This document shows positions 17,346 to 26,295 of a stretch of DNA of 64,000 bases, in pieces. The notes below the pieces were generated by a model. It worked only from the letters and a program-made list of their open reading frames with translations, searched no databases and was not told where the DNA came from. Source of the stretch: Methanomicrobiaceae archaeon (lineage in GTDB: Archaea > Halobacteriota > Methanomicrobia > Methanomicrobiales > Methanomicrobiaceae); contig JAFGWE010000017.1 of NCBI GenBank assembly GCA_016937345.1, forward strand, positions 61,672-125,671, in the 5' to 3' direction. Position 1 is the first letter of the stretch. Every line of letters begins with the position of its first letter. Position numbers and translations under genes: made by a program.

Positions 17346-17450
17346 ATGGCTCTCACCTGTTTTTTGTTTAATTACTTTTAATTTACTATATATATATTAT
17401 TTCAGATTTTTTTGAAATATTTGTTTGATGAAGAAATTTCAGAGTCGCTG

Positions 17451-18257
17451 TTATTCTTCCCCTCTCTGGGCCTTCATATCGTGGATTTTAAGGTCGGGAT
17501 GTTTATATCGTCCCCTGCCCTCGGTACGACTTCCCCACTGTATTGCCTCAACAGGGCAGAAATGGAGGCAGGCAAAGCACATCTCGCATTTGTGTTCCCA
17601 TTCTGGCTTTCCGTCAGTGATCACAATATTTTCTGCAGGACAGACCTCACTGCATGTTCCGCATGAATTGCAGTTATCCTTTACGATGAAATCCTTATCA
17701 TATCCCCGGACCTCTTTTAGGAATTTACTGTATGTCAGGATCAGGAAAAGTGAGGAAAAAGGTGTAAATGACGGGTAATCCTTTTTCCCATCCTTTATCT
17801 TTTCGGCTATTCTGTCAATCTTCTGTTCTGCTTTTCTCAGGATCTTGTCCTTTGTCTCACCCTGCGGTGGTTTGAAGAGCGGCGGGAAGTTTGCAGGCAT
17901 CTTTACTGTAAAACCTGAGTCCAGCCCTCTTCTGCAGTTCTCCTTTATGAGATCGTTGAGGATATGAAGTGCGGATGCCCCGGCACCACCCATTGTAACA
18001 ATGCCAAAACAGTATTCAGCCTCGCTGATGTCAAGCCTTTCGGCAAACTCATGAACCATCATGGGGATTCCAAGGTCATATACGGGGCAGACAATCCCGA
18101 TACGCTTTGCATCCGGCTTTATCTTTTCCTGCCCTCCATCTAGGGATGCTATTGCTATAAGCTCACACTCCCCGAGTCTTCCGGCTATTCTTTTCGCTGT
18201 TGCAAGGGAATTTCCCGTGCCGGTAAAATAGTAGATAGTCGTCTTCATCTTCTTCAC
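17451..18257 (-). CDS. EFR1-type flavodoxin-ferredoxin fusion protein
   Basis: The product has 268 residues. The N-terminal flavodoxin-like domain starts with TTIYYFTGTGNSLATAKRI, whose TGTGNS loop binds the FMN phosphate. The C-terminal part holds two 4Fe-4S motifs, CNSCGTCSEVCP and CEMCFACLHFCP. Such EFR1 proteins carry electrons between flavin and clusters in strict anaerobes. Their donors and acceptors are generally unknown. It is the last gene of a five-gene operon; its start overlaps the stop of the preceding EFR1 gene by four bases. Confidence 0.9.
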   Translation of the reverse strand: MKKMKTTIYYFTGTGNSLATAKRIAGRLGECELIAIASLDGGQEKIKPDAKRIGIVCPVYDLGIPMMVHEFAERLDISEAEYCFGIVTMGGAGASALHILNDLIKENCRRGLDSGFTVKMPANFPPLFKPPQGETKDKILRKAEQKIDRIAEKIKDGKKDYPSFTPFSSLFLILTYSKFLKEVRGYDKDFIVKDNCNSCGTCSEVCPAENIVITDGKPEWEHKCEMCFACLHFCPVEAIQWGSRTEGRGRYKHPDLKIHDMKAQRGEE

Positions 18258-19075
18258 CGTATCTTAGAATAATCTTCTTTAATGCTGTCCGGCTTTTCAA
18301 GCATATCCTTAAGCGTTACATCAGGGTGATGGTACCGGGGTTTACCCTTTGTCCTGCCTCCGATATCGACTGCCTCTTTCGGGCACCAGTGGATGCAGGC
18401 ATAGCACTGGACGCAGTCTTTCCCCCAGCTGACTTTATCTGCTGAAACCGTGATGTTTCCAGTCGGGCATATCTGTGCACAGGTCCCGCACCTGTTGCAT
18501 GTTTTTGCTGTATGAAGATGGCAGGGTGTCCTGTAAACTGATGTCATCACCGTTTTCATTATCCTGCCTCCGGTTTTCATCAGCACAGAATCTGTTCCTT
18601 CCGGAACTGAGACCACTTGCTCTCTGACTTTGGCTGCAATTTCAGGGTATCTCTCACTCGCAGCGGCAAACTTTTTCTCGCGGTGTAAGGCATCCCCCAT
18701 CAGGTCGACAGGCCCTATGTAATTCTCCGGCATCACGAAGGAAAAGCCGGCAGAAAGAGTATTACCCTTCTCTTCAAGTAGTTCTTTCAGGCGGAAAAGA
18801 GCCCCGCCCGGCTGCTCCCCGCAGGTTGCGATCCCAAAGACGTAACTGTCATCGTAGAACCTGATGTTCTCAACAAAATCCCTGACGATATCAGGTATGT
18901 TGAGGAAATATACAGGAAAAGCGATTCCGATCGCATCCGCTTCGTCATGTCCTTCTTCGGGATGAACACTCTTCCGGATGGGAATAAGCTGTACATCTCC
19001 AAGTTCTTCTGCAATACCGCGGGCGACGGCAAGCGTGTTGCCCGTGCCTGTGAAGTAATAGATTATCGTCTTCAT
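18254..19075 (-). CDS. EFR1-type flavodoxin-ferredoxin fusion protein
   Basis: The 273-residue product is a paralogue of the next gene. It begins KTIIYYFTGTGNTLAVARGI with the FMN loop, followed by FPVYFLNIPDIVRDFVENI and FGIATCGEQPGGAL around the flavin. Two 4Fe-4S motifs, CNRCGTCAQICP and CVQCYACIHWCP, fill the C-terminal quarter. Two different EFR1 copies side by side suggest a branched electron route or a heterodimer; this is inference. The start overlaps the preceding gene by four bases (ATGA). Confidence 0.9.
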   Translation of the reverse strand: MKTIIYYFTGTGNTLAVARGIAEELGDVQLIPIRKSVHPEEGHDEADAIGIAFPVYFLNIPDIVRDFVENIRFYDDSYVFGIATCGEQPGGALFRLKELLEEKGNTLSAGFSFVMPENYIGPVDLMGDALHREKKFAAASERYPEIAAKVREQVVSVPEGTDSVLMKTGGRIMKTVMTSVYRTPCHLHTAKTCNRCGTCAQICPTGNITVSADKVSWGKDCVQCYACIHWCPKEAVDIGGRTKGKPRYHHPDVTLKDMLEKPDSIKEDYSKIR

Positions 19076-19875
19076 GAATCACCCTTCGGAGTCAGCTCCT
19101 TTTCTACCTGCCTTGCCGCAAAAAACTCTGCAACAGTTCCTATTCCATGATAAAGGGGGTTTACAGGGGCTTTCGTAAAGTATTTCGTCGTTCTGTCAAG
19201 CCATCCCTTCTCCTTCCAGTACCGGTAGTCTTCGGGACTTATCTTTTCGAGCCGGGAGAAGGAGGCACGCTCCCCGTGGAAGATTATAATATCCTTCAGC
19301 CCCGGCTTTTTGGGTGTCTCTCTCCCGAGTGCGAAGGAGAAATTGCCTGCCGCCTTTGCTATTGCCTTCCTGTTCTCCTCTTTTCGCCCTTTGGGCAGGG
19401 GATCCATTGTAACAAGCCCGGCTTTTCCTGCGATCTCAAAGCCCCAAAGCCAGGCGACATCTCCGAGATACTTCAAAACATCTTTCTGTCCCATGAAGCC
19501 TGTTGTCACCAGAATCAGGGCGGATTTTCCGAAAAAACGCGGACGGTGAAAATTGTAGCAGAACCGGTCGATGAAGACTTTCATCTGTCCTGATACATTC
19601 ATGCCGTATACAGGGGTTGCAAATATTACGCCGTCTGCTTCATCCATCTTTCGTGCGATTTCAGGCCCGTCGTCGTGGTTGGGGCATTTATCCTCCCCGC
19701 TGGCAAAGCAGGCGAGGCATCCTCTGCATGGAGAAAGGCCGGCGTCTTTTAACCAGAGGTACTCAAACTCTGCAGAAACATACTCCTGCATGCATTCGCG
19801 AAGCTCTTCGCATGCCCGGAAGGTGTTCCCTTTCCGCGGGCTTCCCATTATTACGAGTATTTTCATATTTTTCAT
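19072..19875 (-). CDS. Iron-sulfur flavoprotein / NADPH-dependent FMN reductase-like protein
   Basis: The product has 267 residues. A flavodoxin-like fold is indicated by ILVIMGSPRKGNTFRACEEL at the N-terminus and FATPVYGMNVSGQMKVFIDR. Between them lies the Cys-rich loop CRGCLACFASGEDKCPNHDD, which in iron-sulfur flavoproteins can hold a cluster. A C-terminal extension of about 90 residues contains the pattern PEDYRYWKEKGWLDRTTKYF. It is the third gene of the redox operon and overlaps the following EFR1 gene by four bases. It probably moves electrons between soluble carriers. Confidence 0.85.
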   Translation of the reverse strand: MKNMKILVIMGSPRKGNTFRACEELRECMQEYVSAEFEYLWLKDAGLSPCRGCLACFASGEDKCPNHDDGPEIARKMDEADGVIFATPVYGMNVSGQMKVFIDRFCYNFHRPRFFGKSALILVTTGFMGQKDVLKYLGDVAWLWGFEIAGKAGLVTMDPLPKGRKEENRKAIAKAAGNFSFALGRETPKKPGLKDIIIFHGERASFSRLEKISPEDYRYWKEKGWLDRTTKYFTKAPVNPLYHGIGTVAEFFAARQVEKELTPKGDS

Positions 19876-19878
19876 CTT

Positions 19879-20622
19879 TCATCTCTCCTTCCACGAATAC
19901 CTGATTGCATTACCCGGGCAGCCGTCAACACAGCTGCCGCAGAGGATGCAGTCCGTATTCTCCATCCTCCCCTCCCTGACCATCGACTCCACATCGAGGC
20001 TCATGGGGCAGTTTTCCGAACAAAGGTCACACCCTGTACATTTTTTCTCATCCGCTTCAAGGTGGAGTGCCGGCCACCGGAACCGGTTCCTAATACCGCG
20101 GCCGATCATCAGCATAACCGCAATCGGGCAGAACGAGTGGCAGAACCCGCGTCTGCCGAATATAAGGGTGAATATTACAATTATGACAACCGGGCCAAGA
20201 AATGCTGCAGCCCCTGCTGCCCCGGCAATTGAAATCCCGCCTGCGGTCCCGTAAAGAGGATCAACTGTTCGCAGGCCGCCTGCCGACCAGATTGCAAATC
20301 CGAGACTGCCGAAAATCCCAAGGAAGATGAGGTACTTCAGTATCTTCACCTTCCGTGTTCTAAGCGGCCTGTCATATAAAAGACGGAAGGCCTCCTGCAG
20401 CCCGCCCGAAGGGCAGAGGTACCCGCACCAGATCCGGCCGAGGAAGAATGAACTGAGGAACAAAAGGGCAAAGACGATCAATCCGCCTGTCACAATCCCG
20501 AGGAATGCACCCTCCGTGATAATCGGGCAGGAGATATAGGCAAAAGTGGCAGGATAGAGGACAAAAGATCCGATTATTAATGCAAGGCGGATTCTCTGTC
20601 GCTTCTGTGAAGGAATCTTCAT
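19879..20622 (-). CDS. NapH-like membrane ferredoxin (4Fe-4S protein)
   Basis: The 247-residue product has about five membrane helices and two 4Fe-4S motifs at the C-terminus, CTGCDLCSENCP and CILCGSCVDGCP. Two further Cys pairs sit near the membrane, WCGYLCPSGGLQEAF and FCHSFCPIAV, as in NapH, CcoG and RdxA-type polyferredoxins. Proteins of this kind pass electrons through the membrane to or from quinol- or flavin-linked partners. Here the soluble EFR1 and flavoprotein partners are encoded next to it. The start overlaps the ArsR-fusion gene by four bases. Confidence 0.88.
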   Translation of the reverse strand: MKIPSQKRQRIRLALIIGSFVLYPATFAYISCPIITEGAFLGIVTGGLIVFALLFLSSFFLGRIWCGYLCPSGGLQEAFRLLYDRPLRTRKVKILKYLIFLGIFGSLGFAIWSAGGLRTVDPLYGTAGGISIAGAAGAAAFLGPVVIIVIFTLIFGRRGFCHSFCPIAVMLMIGRGIRNRFRWPALHLEADEKKCTGCDLCSENCPMSLDVESMVREGRMENTDCILCGSCVDGCPGNAIRYSWKER

Positions 20623-21503
20623 GCCTCCTCCATCTTCGGTTCTTCTTCATCATCCACGGCAGGCAGGGCGGCGGCAATCCTCCCAACTATTTCGTTGCAG
20701 ATCGCCGGGTTCCCCGTGTCTTTTGCATCAAGAGAGATCTCTTTCCTGACACTGACCCCGCGTTCCTCAAGCGCTTTTTTGAGTATTGGAAGTGCCTCGC
20801 CGGGCTGGTTGCAGCACGTGGTGAATATTACGGCCGGCTTTCCTTCACAGCCCCGGAGGGCTAAAACAGCAGAATTTATTGCCGGTGCGGGCTTCCACGC
20901 CCATACCGGGGTGCCGATGATAAGAAGGTCGTACCCCGATACGTCGATCTCCTTTGGCTCAATATCGTCCGGGACACCCTTTCGTGATCTCAGGACACCT
21001 GTCGTATAGGCAGAGAAGGATGAATAGGGTTTTTTTGTCCTGACCTCAATAAGGTCGCATCCCGTCGGGCTGCTGATACCTTCTGCAATACCTCTTGTAA
21101 TCCCCGAGTAGGAGTAGAAGATGACACACGCCCGGATATTCCTGTCGCGGGTTGTTTTCCTGACCAGTTCACGGCTGCAGTTCTCCATGACGTTCGCGTA
21201 CATCAGCTCGAAGTTCTCCCTGAACTCCCTGATATGATCGCAGTTGATTGTGTAATAAACAAAAAACCCCTCCCTCCGGGAGTCAACAAGACCCTCGTTT
21301 TTCAGGGTCTTTAAGTGCTGGGATACCGCAGGCTGGGAGACGCCGAGGCGTGCAGCGAGTTCGCTTACACCTAAGCTGCTGCTTGTATCAGTTGCAAGCA
21401 TGTAGATTATCCGGAGGCGGGTAAGATCGCCGAGGGCCTTGAACCTCCCGGCCATTGCAGGGACGACCTCGCATAACTCGTTGCATTCATCAAAGGACTT
21501 CAT
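20619..21503 (-). CDS. ArsR-type regulator fused to a flavodoxin domain
   Basis: The product has 294 residues. Residues about 12-95 are a winged-helix ArsR domain (KALGDLTRLRIIYMLA, then SELAARLGVSQPAVSQHLKT, LKNEGLVDSRREGFFVYY). Residues about 125-280 are flavodoxin-like, with ACVIFYSYSGITRGIAEGI, GYDLLIIGTPVWAWKPAPAI and a Cys pair (FTTCCNQPG). A DNA-binding domain joined to a flavin domain could sense the redox state. It is the first gene of the redox operon, and a perfect palindrome lies seven bases before its start, so it probably regulates itself and the four downstream genes. Confidence 0.88.
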   Translation of the reverse strand: MKSFDECNELCEVVPAMAGRFKALGDLTRLRIIYMLATDTSSSLGVSELAARLGVSQPAVSQHLKTLKNEGLVDSRREGFFVYYTINCDHIREFRENFELMYANVMENCSRELVRKTTRDRNIRACVIFYSYSGITRGIAEGISSPTGCDLIEVRTKKPYSSFSAYTTGVLRSRKGVPDDIEPKEIDVSGYDLLIIGTPVWAWKPAPAINSAVLALRGCEGKPAVIFTTCCNQPGEALPILKKALEERGVSVRKEISLDAKDTGNPAICNEIVGRIAAALPAVDDEEEPKMEEA

Positions 21504-21510
21504 GTGTTTT

Positions 21511-21530
21511 GTATAAGTATTTGCTTATAC
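21511..21530. promoter_or_regulatory. Palindromic operator of the redox operon
   Basis: The sequence gtataag-tatttg-cttatac is a perfect inverted repeat with 7-base arms and a 6-base spacer. It lies seven bases before the start codon of the ArsR-flavodoxin gene and overlaps the expected promoter. Related half-sites continue to 21540 (acttatatta). ArsR proteins bind sites of this kind. Confidence 0.65.
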
Positions 21531-21575
21531 ACTTATATTATTTGGGCTCCCCCTTACAACCCTGCCTGCACCCGG

Positions 21576-23225
21576 TCAGGATTCTGTTTCTTTGTTTTTC
21601 TTCTCCTCATAATACTCATCAAGGTCTTTGCTGTACTCCTCGGTATCAATAATCGACGGACTCTTTGCCTCACTATCCAAAACAACACCGGAATGTTCGG
21701 CAGGCAAAACAGTAAAAGCAGCCTCAGCCTTCTTTTCAGCCCTTCCGTACCTCTCCTTTGCGACCTGAAGATGAGCCGTAATAATGTGTTCACCGGGACT
21801 TCTTCCTGAGAGCATCACATCATATTTTCCCGGGTCTGTGAAATGGTCAGCCGGAACACCGTCAATATACACCGTGCATACAAACCCCCTGTGTGCACCT
21901 CCGGGAGCATCTGCTGTAATATGTGCCCTTGCAAGCATATCGTCCTCTTTTACAGTCGCAGGGACGTTCATTGAGATCTCAGGCCTGACTCTGTGTTCGC
22001 TGATATCCCATACAAAAAAGCCTGCAATAAGGATGAGAATGATAACCGGCGACACATATATCACCATATTGTTAAGATTCGGGCTGATATCAAGTGAATT
22101 TAAAACACCGTCAGAATCAACATCTAAAGCAAGTTCGATTGCAGATTTTGCATAATTTATTGCACTCTCAGAATCACCTGCGGCAAGACTTTCTTCTGCA
22201 TTAAAAAGTGCTTTTTCTGCATCTTTTGGATTATAAATAAGATTATCGGATACAGCCTGCGCCGCTTTTTCTATTGCCTGCGGTGCCATTGATACAAGAT
22301 TAAAAGAAAATAAGGCTCCTTCTAATCCAATCTCGGTTTTTTCCGTTATACTCTCATAACCAAACTTCTCAACAGTAATCGTGGCTGATCCCTGTTCCAC
22401 AGAAGCTAAAACAGGAGACTCTCCCAAAAGGTTCCCGTTTAAAAAGACTTCAGCACCGGGAGGCGTTGTCTGCACCGACAGATTGACTTTTGAAAGCGAA
22501 AGATCAGCTTTCACCTCTGAGATCTTTCCGGCTGCAACGTCAACTCTTCCTTTCCAGTCGTCATAGCCTGTCTTTTTAATGACCACATCATATGTGCCGG
22601 GTAAAACCTCATCAAGCGTGAGTCTTGTTGTGCCTTTCATCTCCCCGTTTAAAAACACCTGTGCATTTGAGGGGACTGACTCAAATATTATTCTCCCTGT
22701 TGTGGGCAGAGGCTCAAAAGTGTGTACAACAGACTGCGGCATCCCTTCGTTTATTATAACCGTTTTTGCATAGTCCGAGTAGTTGTCAAGTGTTAAAAGA
22801 ACAGTGTGCTGTCCTGCCGGAAGTTCGCTTAAAACAGTATTTGAAATCCCGTAAAACTCACCGTCAATATATATCCGTGCACCTGTGGGCTTTGTTGAAA
22901 CCGTAAATAAGCCTCCGACAAGAGGCTCCATCTCATGGCTTACATATGATATCTGGCCTTCCTTAACCTCAAAAATGTCTTCCCATGTCCGGTAACCGTC
23001 CAGCTCAAGCCTGATGAAATGAATCCCCGGAAAAACGTCCAGAATTACTGCATTGGTCTGACGGCCGAGATATTCATTGTTTAAGTAGATGTCAGCACCG
23101 GTCGGACTGGAGGTGACAGAGATAGTCCCCTTCATAATTTCGGCATCCGCAGGCATTGCTAAAAATGATATTGAAAGAATCAGGAGGATAAAAAAAATCT
23201 TATTAATTCCCTTTTTTTTTATCAT
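21576..23225 (-). CDS. PEGA-repeat surface protein with membrane anchor
   Basis: The product has 549 residues. A signal peptide (about 1-28) is followed by four PEGA repeats at about 33-100, 104-172, 176-244 and 247-315. Each begins with a GTISVTSSPTGADIYLNNEY-like strand pair and ends in a G-Y motif. A short helical, Ala-rich linker precedes a membrane helix at about 387-407. The C-terminal 140 residues contain an Ig-like strand pattern and a charged tail. PEGA domains occur on archaeal surfaces. It is the last gene of the tubulin-like gene cluster, 51 bases after its neighbour. Confidence 0.88.
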   Translation of the reverse strand: MIKKKGINKIFFILLILSISFLAMPADAEIMKGTISVTSSPTGADIYLNNEYLGRQTNAVILDVFPGIHFIRLELDGYRTWEDIFEVKEGQISYVSHEMEPLVGGLFTVSTKPTGARIYIDGEFYGISNTVLSELPAGQHTVLLTLDNYSDYAKTVIINEGMPQSVVHTFEPLPTTGRIIFESVPSNAQVFLNGEMKGTTRLTLDEVLPGTYDVVIKKTGYDDWKGRVDVAAGKISEVKADLSLSKVNLSVQTTPPGAEVFLNGNLLGESPVLASVEQGSATITVEKFGYESITEKTEIGLEGALFSFNLVSMAPQAIEKAAQAVSDNLIYNPKDAEKALFNAEESLAAGDSESAINYAKSAIELALDVDSDGVLNSLDISPNLNNMVIYVSPVIILILIAGFFVWDISEHRVRPEISMNVPATVKEDDMLARAHITADAPGGAHRGFVCTVYIDGVPADHFTDPGKYDVMLSGRSPGEHIITAHLQVAKERYGRAEKKAEAAFTVLPAEHSGVVLDSEAKSPSIIDTEEYSKDLDEYYEEKKNKETES

Positions 23226-23276
23226 AAAGTATACCTGTAAGTCTGCGGTGTATCTGATTCAATTTGAAAAACGGGT

Positions 23277-24701
23277 TTATTCACCGCTTTCCCTTTCTGT
23301 AAAGAGGCGGTATATTCCCGGTTCTGAAACTAAAACCGTTGCAGATTCATTTGATATAAAAACCGGACTGTCTACACTGACCCATGAATATTCCGACTGG
23401 TTATATCTCATAAGGTAATACGTCTTTTCCGGCATATACTCTGCAGTCAGCCCGAAAGTTACATTCCGGGGTTTTGTAAGTATTATCTCATATGCACTCC
23501 CGAATCCCAAAAGACCATCAGGCATGTTTCCGGGTGTTGAGTTAAGCTGTGTTATAACAAGGTTATCAGGGACAATGGTTGCCGAAGGGGTTATGTGCGG
23601 GATATCGGATGTGTTGCTGCCGGAACCAAAAAAGCCGCCGGGAATTATGAAAAGCACAAATAATGCCGCAAGAATCACCACAAAAATTCCGGCGACCGCA
23701 AGAATTCTGACTCTTCCCTTCTTTTTTTTCTCCATATGCTCTTCATATTCGAGCATAAGGTTCTCCCTGTCATAATCGTTTATCTTCCATTTTCCGTAAT
23801 CAGCCTCTTTTGGCGGTTTCATCCCGCTTTTCGCACGGGCTTCATATGCAGAATGGGAAAAAACCTCTGCAGGCTCAGGAGAGGTGCCTATCTTCTCTTC
23901 AGTCAAAAAATCCTCAAAGAGACGTAATTTTGAAGCCGGAAAATTTTTATGATTTTTAAATTCCGAAACAAGCCTCTTCTCAATCTTTGGCCTTGTTGCC
24001 TCCATTGAAATTTTCTGGCGGACTGCAGGGTTTCTGGCAAAGATGCCAATGCTTCTGTATATATCCTTCCACTTCGGATCTTCTGTTATCTCGGTGTTAA
24101 GATCGATATGAACTTTTCCTGAATATTTTTCAGTTACAAGAAGATCAGCATCGTGAAATGTCCTTTTTGCAACGACAATTGTAAATCCTGCTGATATGTA
24201 TGAGAGAAGTTTCTCTGAGACAGCAACAACAAAATCAACTGATTTCGAGAGATCATCGGATACGCATACAACCTCTTTTGAAAGAAGGAGTCTGCCAACA
24301 GCGTAATCAGCCGTTTCTGATCCTGAAAGGCCGGAGGTCATCCTTTGGTTTCTTTCATCAAAAAATTCGTTGTCCGATGCGAGATCCCGAACCTCGTACT
24401 CGATATTTGAGAGTCTTTTCTGAACACGCCCGTAAAATTCGTGAATGTATAAGAGATCAATTCTCGGGGGGAGCTCTCTTAGAAATTCTGATTTTTCAAG
24501 ATATATGAATGTGTCAGGGCGCCTTCCCTTCTTCTGCACGTTAACAGCTGTCCCAAGGAGAAGAACACCGTTTTTTGTGCTGATATACAGTGACGCCGTA
24601 CTCTCGTCAAGCCTCTCTGCAAGGTTTACCGCGTAATCGTCATGCAGTGTGCCTGCGACAGTTTCACCGTCGGTTGTGTATATTCCGTATGAATCCTTCA
24701 T
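23277..24701 (-). CDS. Single-pass membrane protein of the tubulin-like cluster, unknown
   Basis: The product has 474 residues. Residues 1-330 are polar and alpha/beta in character, with a Lys-rich stop (MEKKKKGRVRI) before one membrane helix at about 336-352. A Ser/Thr/Asn-rich C-terminal part of about 115 residues follows and should face outside. I do not recognise the cytosolic part. The pattern IYTTDGETVAGTLHDDYAVN and later LSKSVDFVVAVSEKLL do not identify a family. Its position between the GTPase-like gene (28 bases upstream) and the PEGA gene suggests it links the inside to the outside. Confidence 0.75.
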   Translation of the reverse strand: MKDSYGIYTTDGETVAGTLHDDYAVNLAERLDESTASLYISTKNGVLLLGTAVNVQKKGRRPDTFIYLEKSEFLRELPPRIDLLYIHEFYGRVQKRLSNIEYEVRDLASDNEFFDERNQRMTSGLSGSETADYAVGRLLLSKEVVCVSDDLSKSVDFVVAVSEKLLSYISAGFTIVVAKRTFHDADLLVTEKYSGKVHIDLNTEITEDPKWKDIYRSIGIFARNPAVRQKISMEATRPKIEKRLVSEFKNHKNFPASKLRLFEDFLTEEKIGTSPEPAEVFSHSAYEARAKSGMKPPKEADYGKWKINDYDRENLMLEYEEHMEKKKKGRVRILAVAGIFVVILAALFVLFIIPGGFFGSGSNTSDIPHITPSATIVPDNLVITQLNSTPGNMPDGLLGFGSAYEIILTKPRNVTFGLTAEYMPEKTYYLMRYNQSEYSWVSVDSPVFISNESATVLVSEPGIYRLFTERESGE

Positions 24702-24729
24702 CTAAAAACTCCCCTCTTAATCCAAATAA

Positions 24730-26295
24730 TCACAGTCCGAATTTGAAGATCTCAGTAAATCTCCAGGGTGCAAGGGCTGTTGGTGCAATCTCCTCCTCCA
24801 TTCCCTCTTCTGTCGGGAAAGGCTCTGCGGTTGCATCAACGGAGACTGCAACAAAGTACATTGAGATGTCGTTCATCATGTTTACAAGGTTTCTAAAGAC
24901 CATGTTCGAACTCAGTATCTCAAAGAGGCTGTTTTCAATTTTAAGTGCCTGCCTGGACTTCTCAGGGATATCAGATAATTTTGTTGCATTCATGGAGTGT
25001 ATCAGCTTTCTAATCTCATTGTTCTTCCAGAAGACAAGGTCGGTTTTTGTAACAACAAGGGCATATTTCTTATTAGAGCTGAAAAAGCCGAAGTAGTTCT
25101 TACCCTCAAGATCAATTAGAGTCTTCATATATCCTCCAAATTCTCTTGCAAGCTGTGAATGGCCTTTTCTGTTGTCCGTTATTTTTTCGCCGTCAATAAG
25201 AAAGATAACCTTTCCGGCCTTGAGGAAGTTGCCGTACATGGTTGAAATTATCACACTCTTTGTAAACTCCGGGTCAAGGAGCTTTTCTGAGTGATGCAGT
25301 TTTATGTACTTTACAAAATCAATTGTTCCTGCATTCCTCCTGACCTCTCCCAGAGGAATATTCAGCCTTTCACTTATCTGTGAAACCGCTTTTTTGAAGT
25401 TAATCTCATTAATCTCGTCGTAGTATTCACCTGCATAGTCAACGACAGTCCATTTTACAGGTATTAAGCCGAATTTTTTTCCGGTAAGCTGGTACATCAC
25501 CATCTGGTAACGGTATGTTCTTGAGAGTATCTTTCCATCAAGGATGTTTGAGTAAAGGCTTGATATTCTGAGTTCGTCACCTTCATCGTTAGGATCGCCT
25601 GTTAAAACAACACCCTCGTTTGAATGCCCTCTCTCAAAATGCTCTGATATATAGCTCCAGAGACCAAGGACAAAGTATGTTTTTCCTGATGATCTCGGGC
25701 CGAATATGAATATATCAGATGCCCTGACTCCTATTGTAAGCCTGATTGCAAGCCAGTATAAGATCAAAGAGAGAACTATCCCTGCACCGAAGAAGAAGAT
25801 GTTTTGTGCGGCATATGCATCCGTTGCACCGGATTCCGGCGAAAGGGCAGTCATATACATCTCATAAAAAAGAAAGCCGACAATGATTGTGAAAAATATC
25901 GTGAAGAGAACTTTTGCGAATTTTGCAAGATTGTCGTAGCGGTTTGTTATTACTGACTTTACAACAAATACAAATCCGCAGAGAAACCCTGCTGAAAACG
26001 TCAGAATCAAAAGATATATGTTTGCCCACGGGGTCAGCATCACATAAAATACAGGTATTGCCGCAAATATGCCTGCATATATCACCCCGTTTATTCTTGA
26101 ATCCTCATTAAATATCATTCCGGCTGCGACTGCAAAGAAAAGCCCGCACAAAAATTCAACAAAGACGGTGAGCTCAAAAGGTGCCGGATGGAGCTTAAAA
26201 ACCGGGGCAACTGTTGTAAAAATGTATGCCACAATGATGCTTATGGGAAGCGCTAAAAGAAGATAGATCTTTCTTCTTTTATTGTTTATTATCAT
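24730..26295 (-). CDS. Polytopic membrane protein with GTPase-like P-loop domain
   Basis: The product has 521 residues. Six or seven membrane helices fill residues 10-188. A soluble NTPase domain follows: P-loop IFGPRSSGKT (about 197-206), a D-x-x-G-like motif WTVVDYAGE (about 282-290) and a base-specificity-like motif LVVTKTDLV (about 413-421). This order fits a translation-factor-class (TRAFAC) GTPase rather than an AAA+ ATPase. It resembles the GTPases that accompany tubulin-like proteins in some bacterial clusters, but that comparison is from memory. The start overlaps the stop of the tubulin-like gene by four bases. Confidence 0.8.
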   Translation of the reverse strand: MIINNKRRKIYLLLALPISIIVAYIFTTVAPVFKLHPAPFELTVFVEFLCGLFFAVAAGMIFNEDSRINGVIYAGIFAAIPVFYVMLTPWANIYLLILTFSAGFLCGFVFVVKSVITNRYDNLAKFAKVLFTIFFTIIVGFLFYEMYMTALSPESGATDAYAAQNIFFFGAGIVLSLILYWLAIRLTIGVRASDIFIFGPRSSGKTYFVLGLWSYISEHFERGHSNEGVVLTGDPNDEGDELRISSLYSNILDGKILSRTYRYQMVMYQLTGKKFGLIPVKWTVVDYAGEYYDEINEINFKKAVSQISERLNIPLGEVRRNAGTIDFVKYIKLHHSEKLLDPEFTKSVIISTMYGNFLKAGKVIFLIDGEKITDNRKGHSQLAREFGGYMKTLIDLEGKNYFGFFSSNKKYALVVTKTDLVFWKNNEIRKLIHSMNATKLSDIPEKSRQALKIENSLFEILSSNMVFRNLVNMMNDISMYFVAVSVDATAEPFPTEEGMEEEIAPTALAPWRFTEIFKFGL

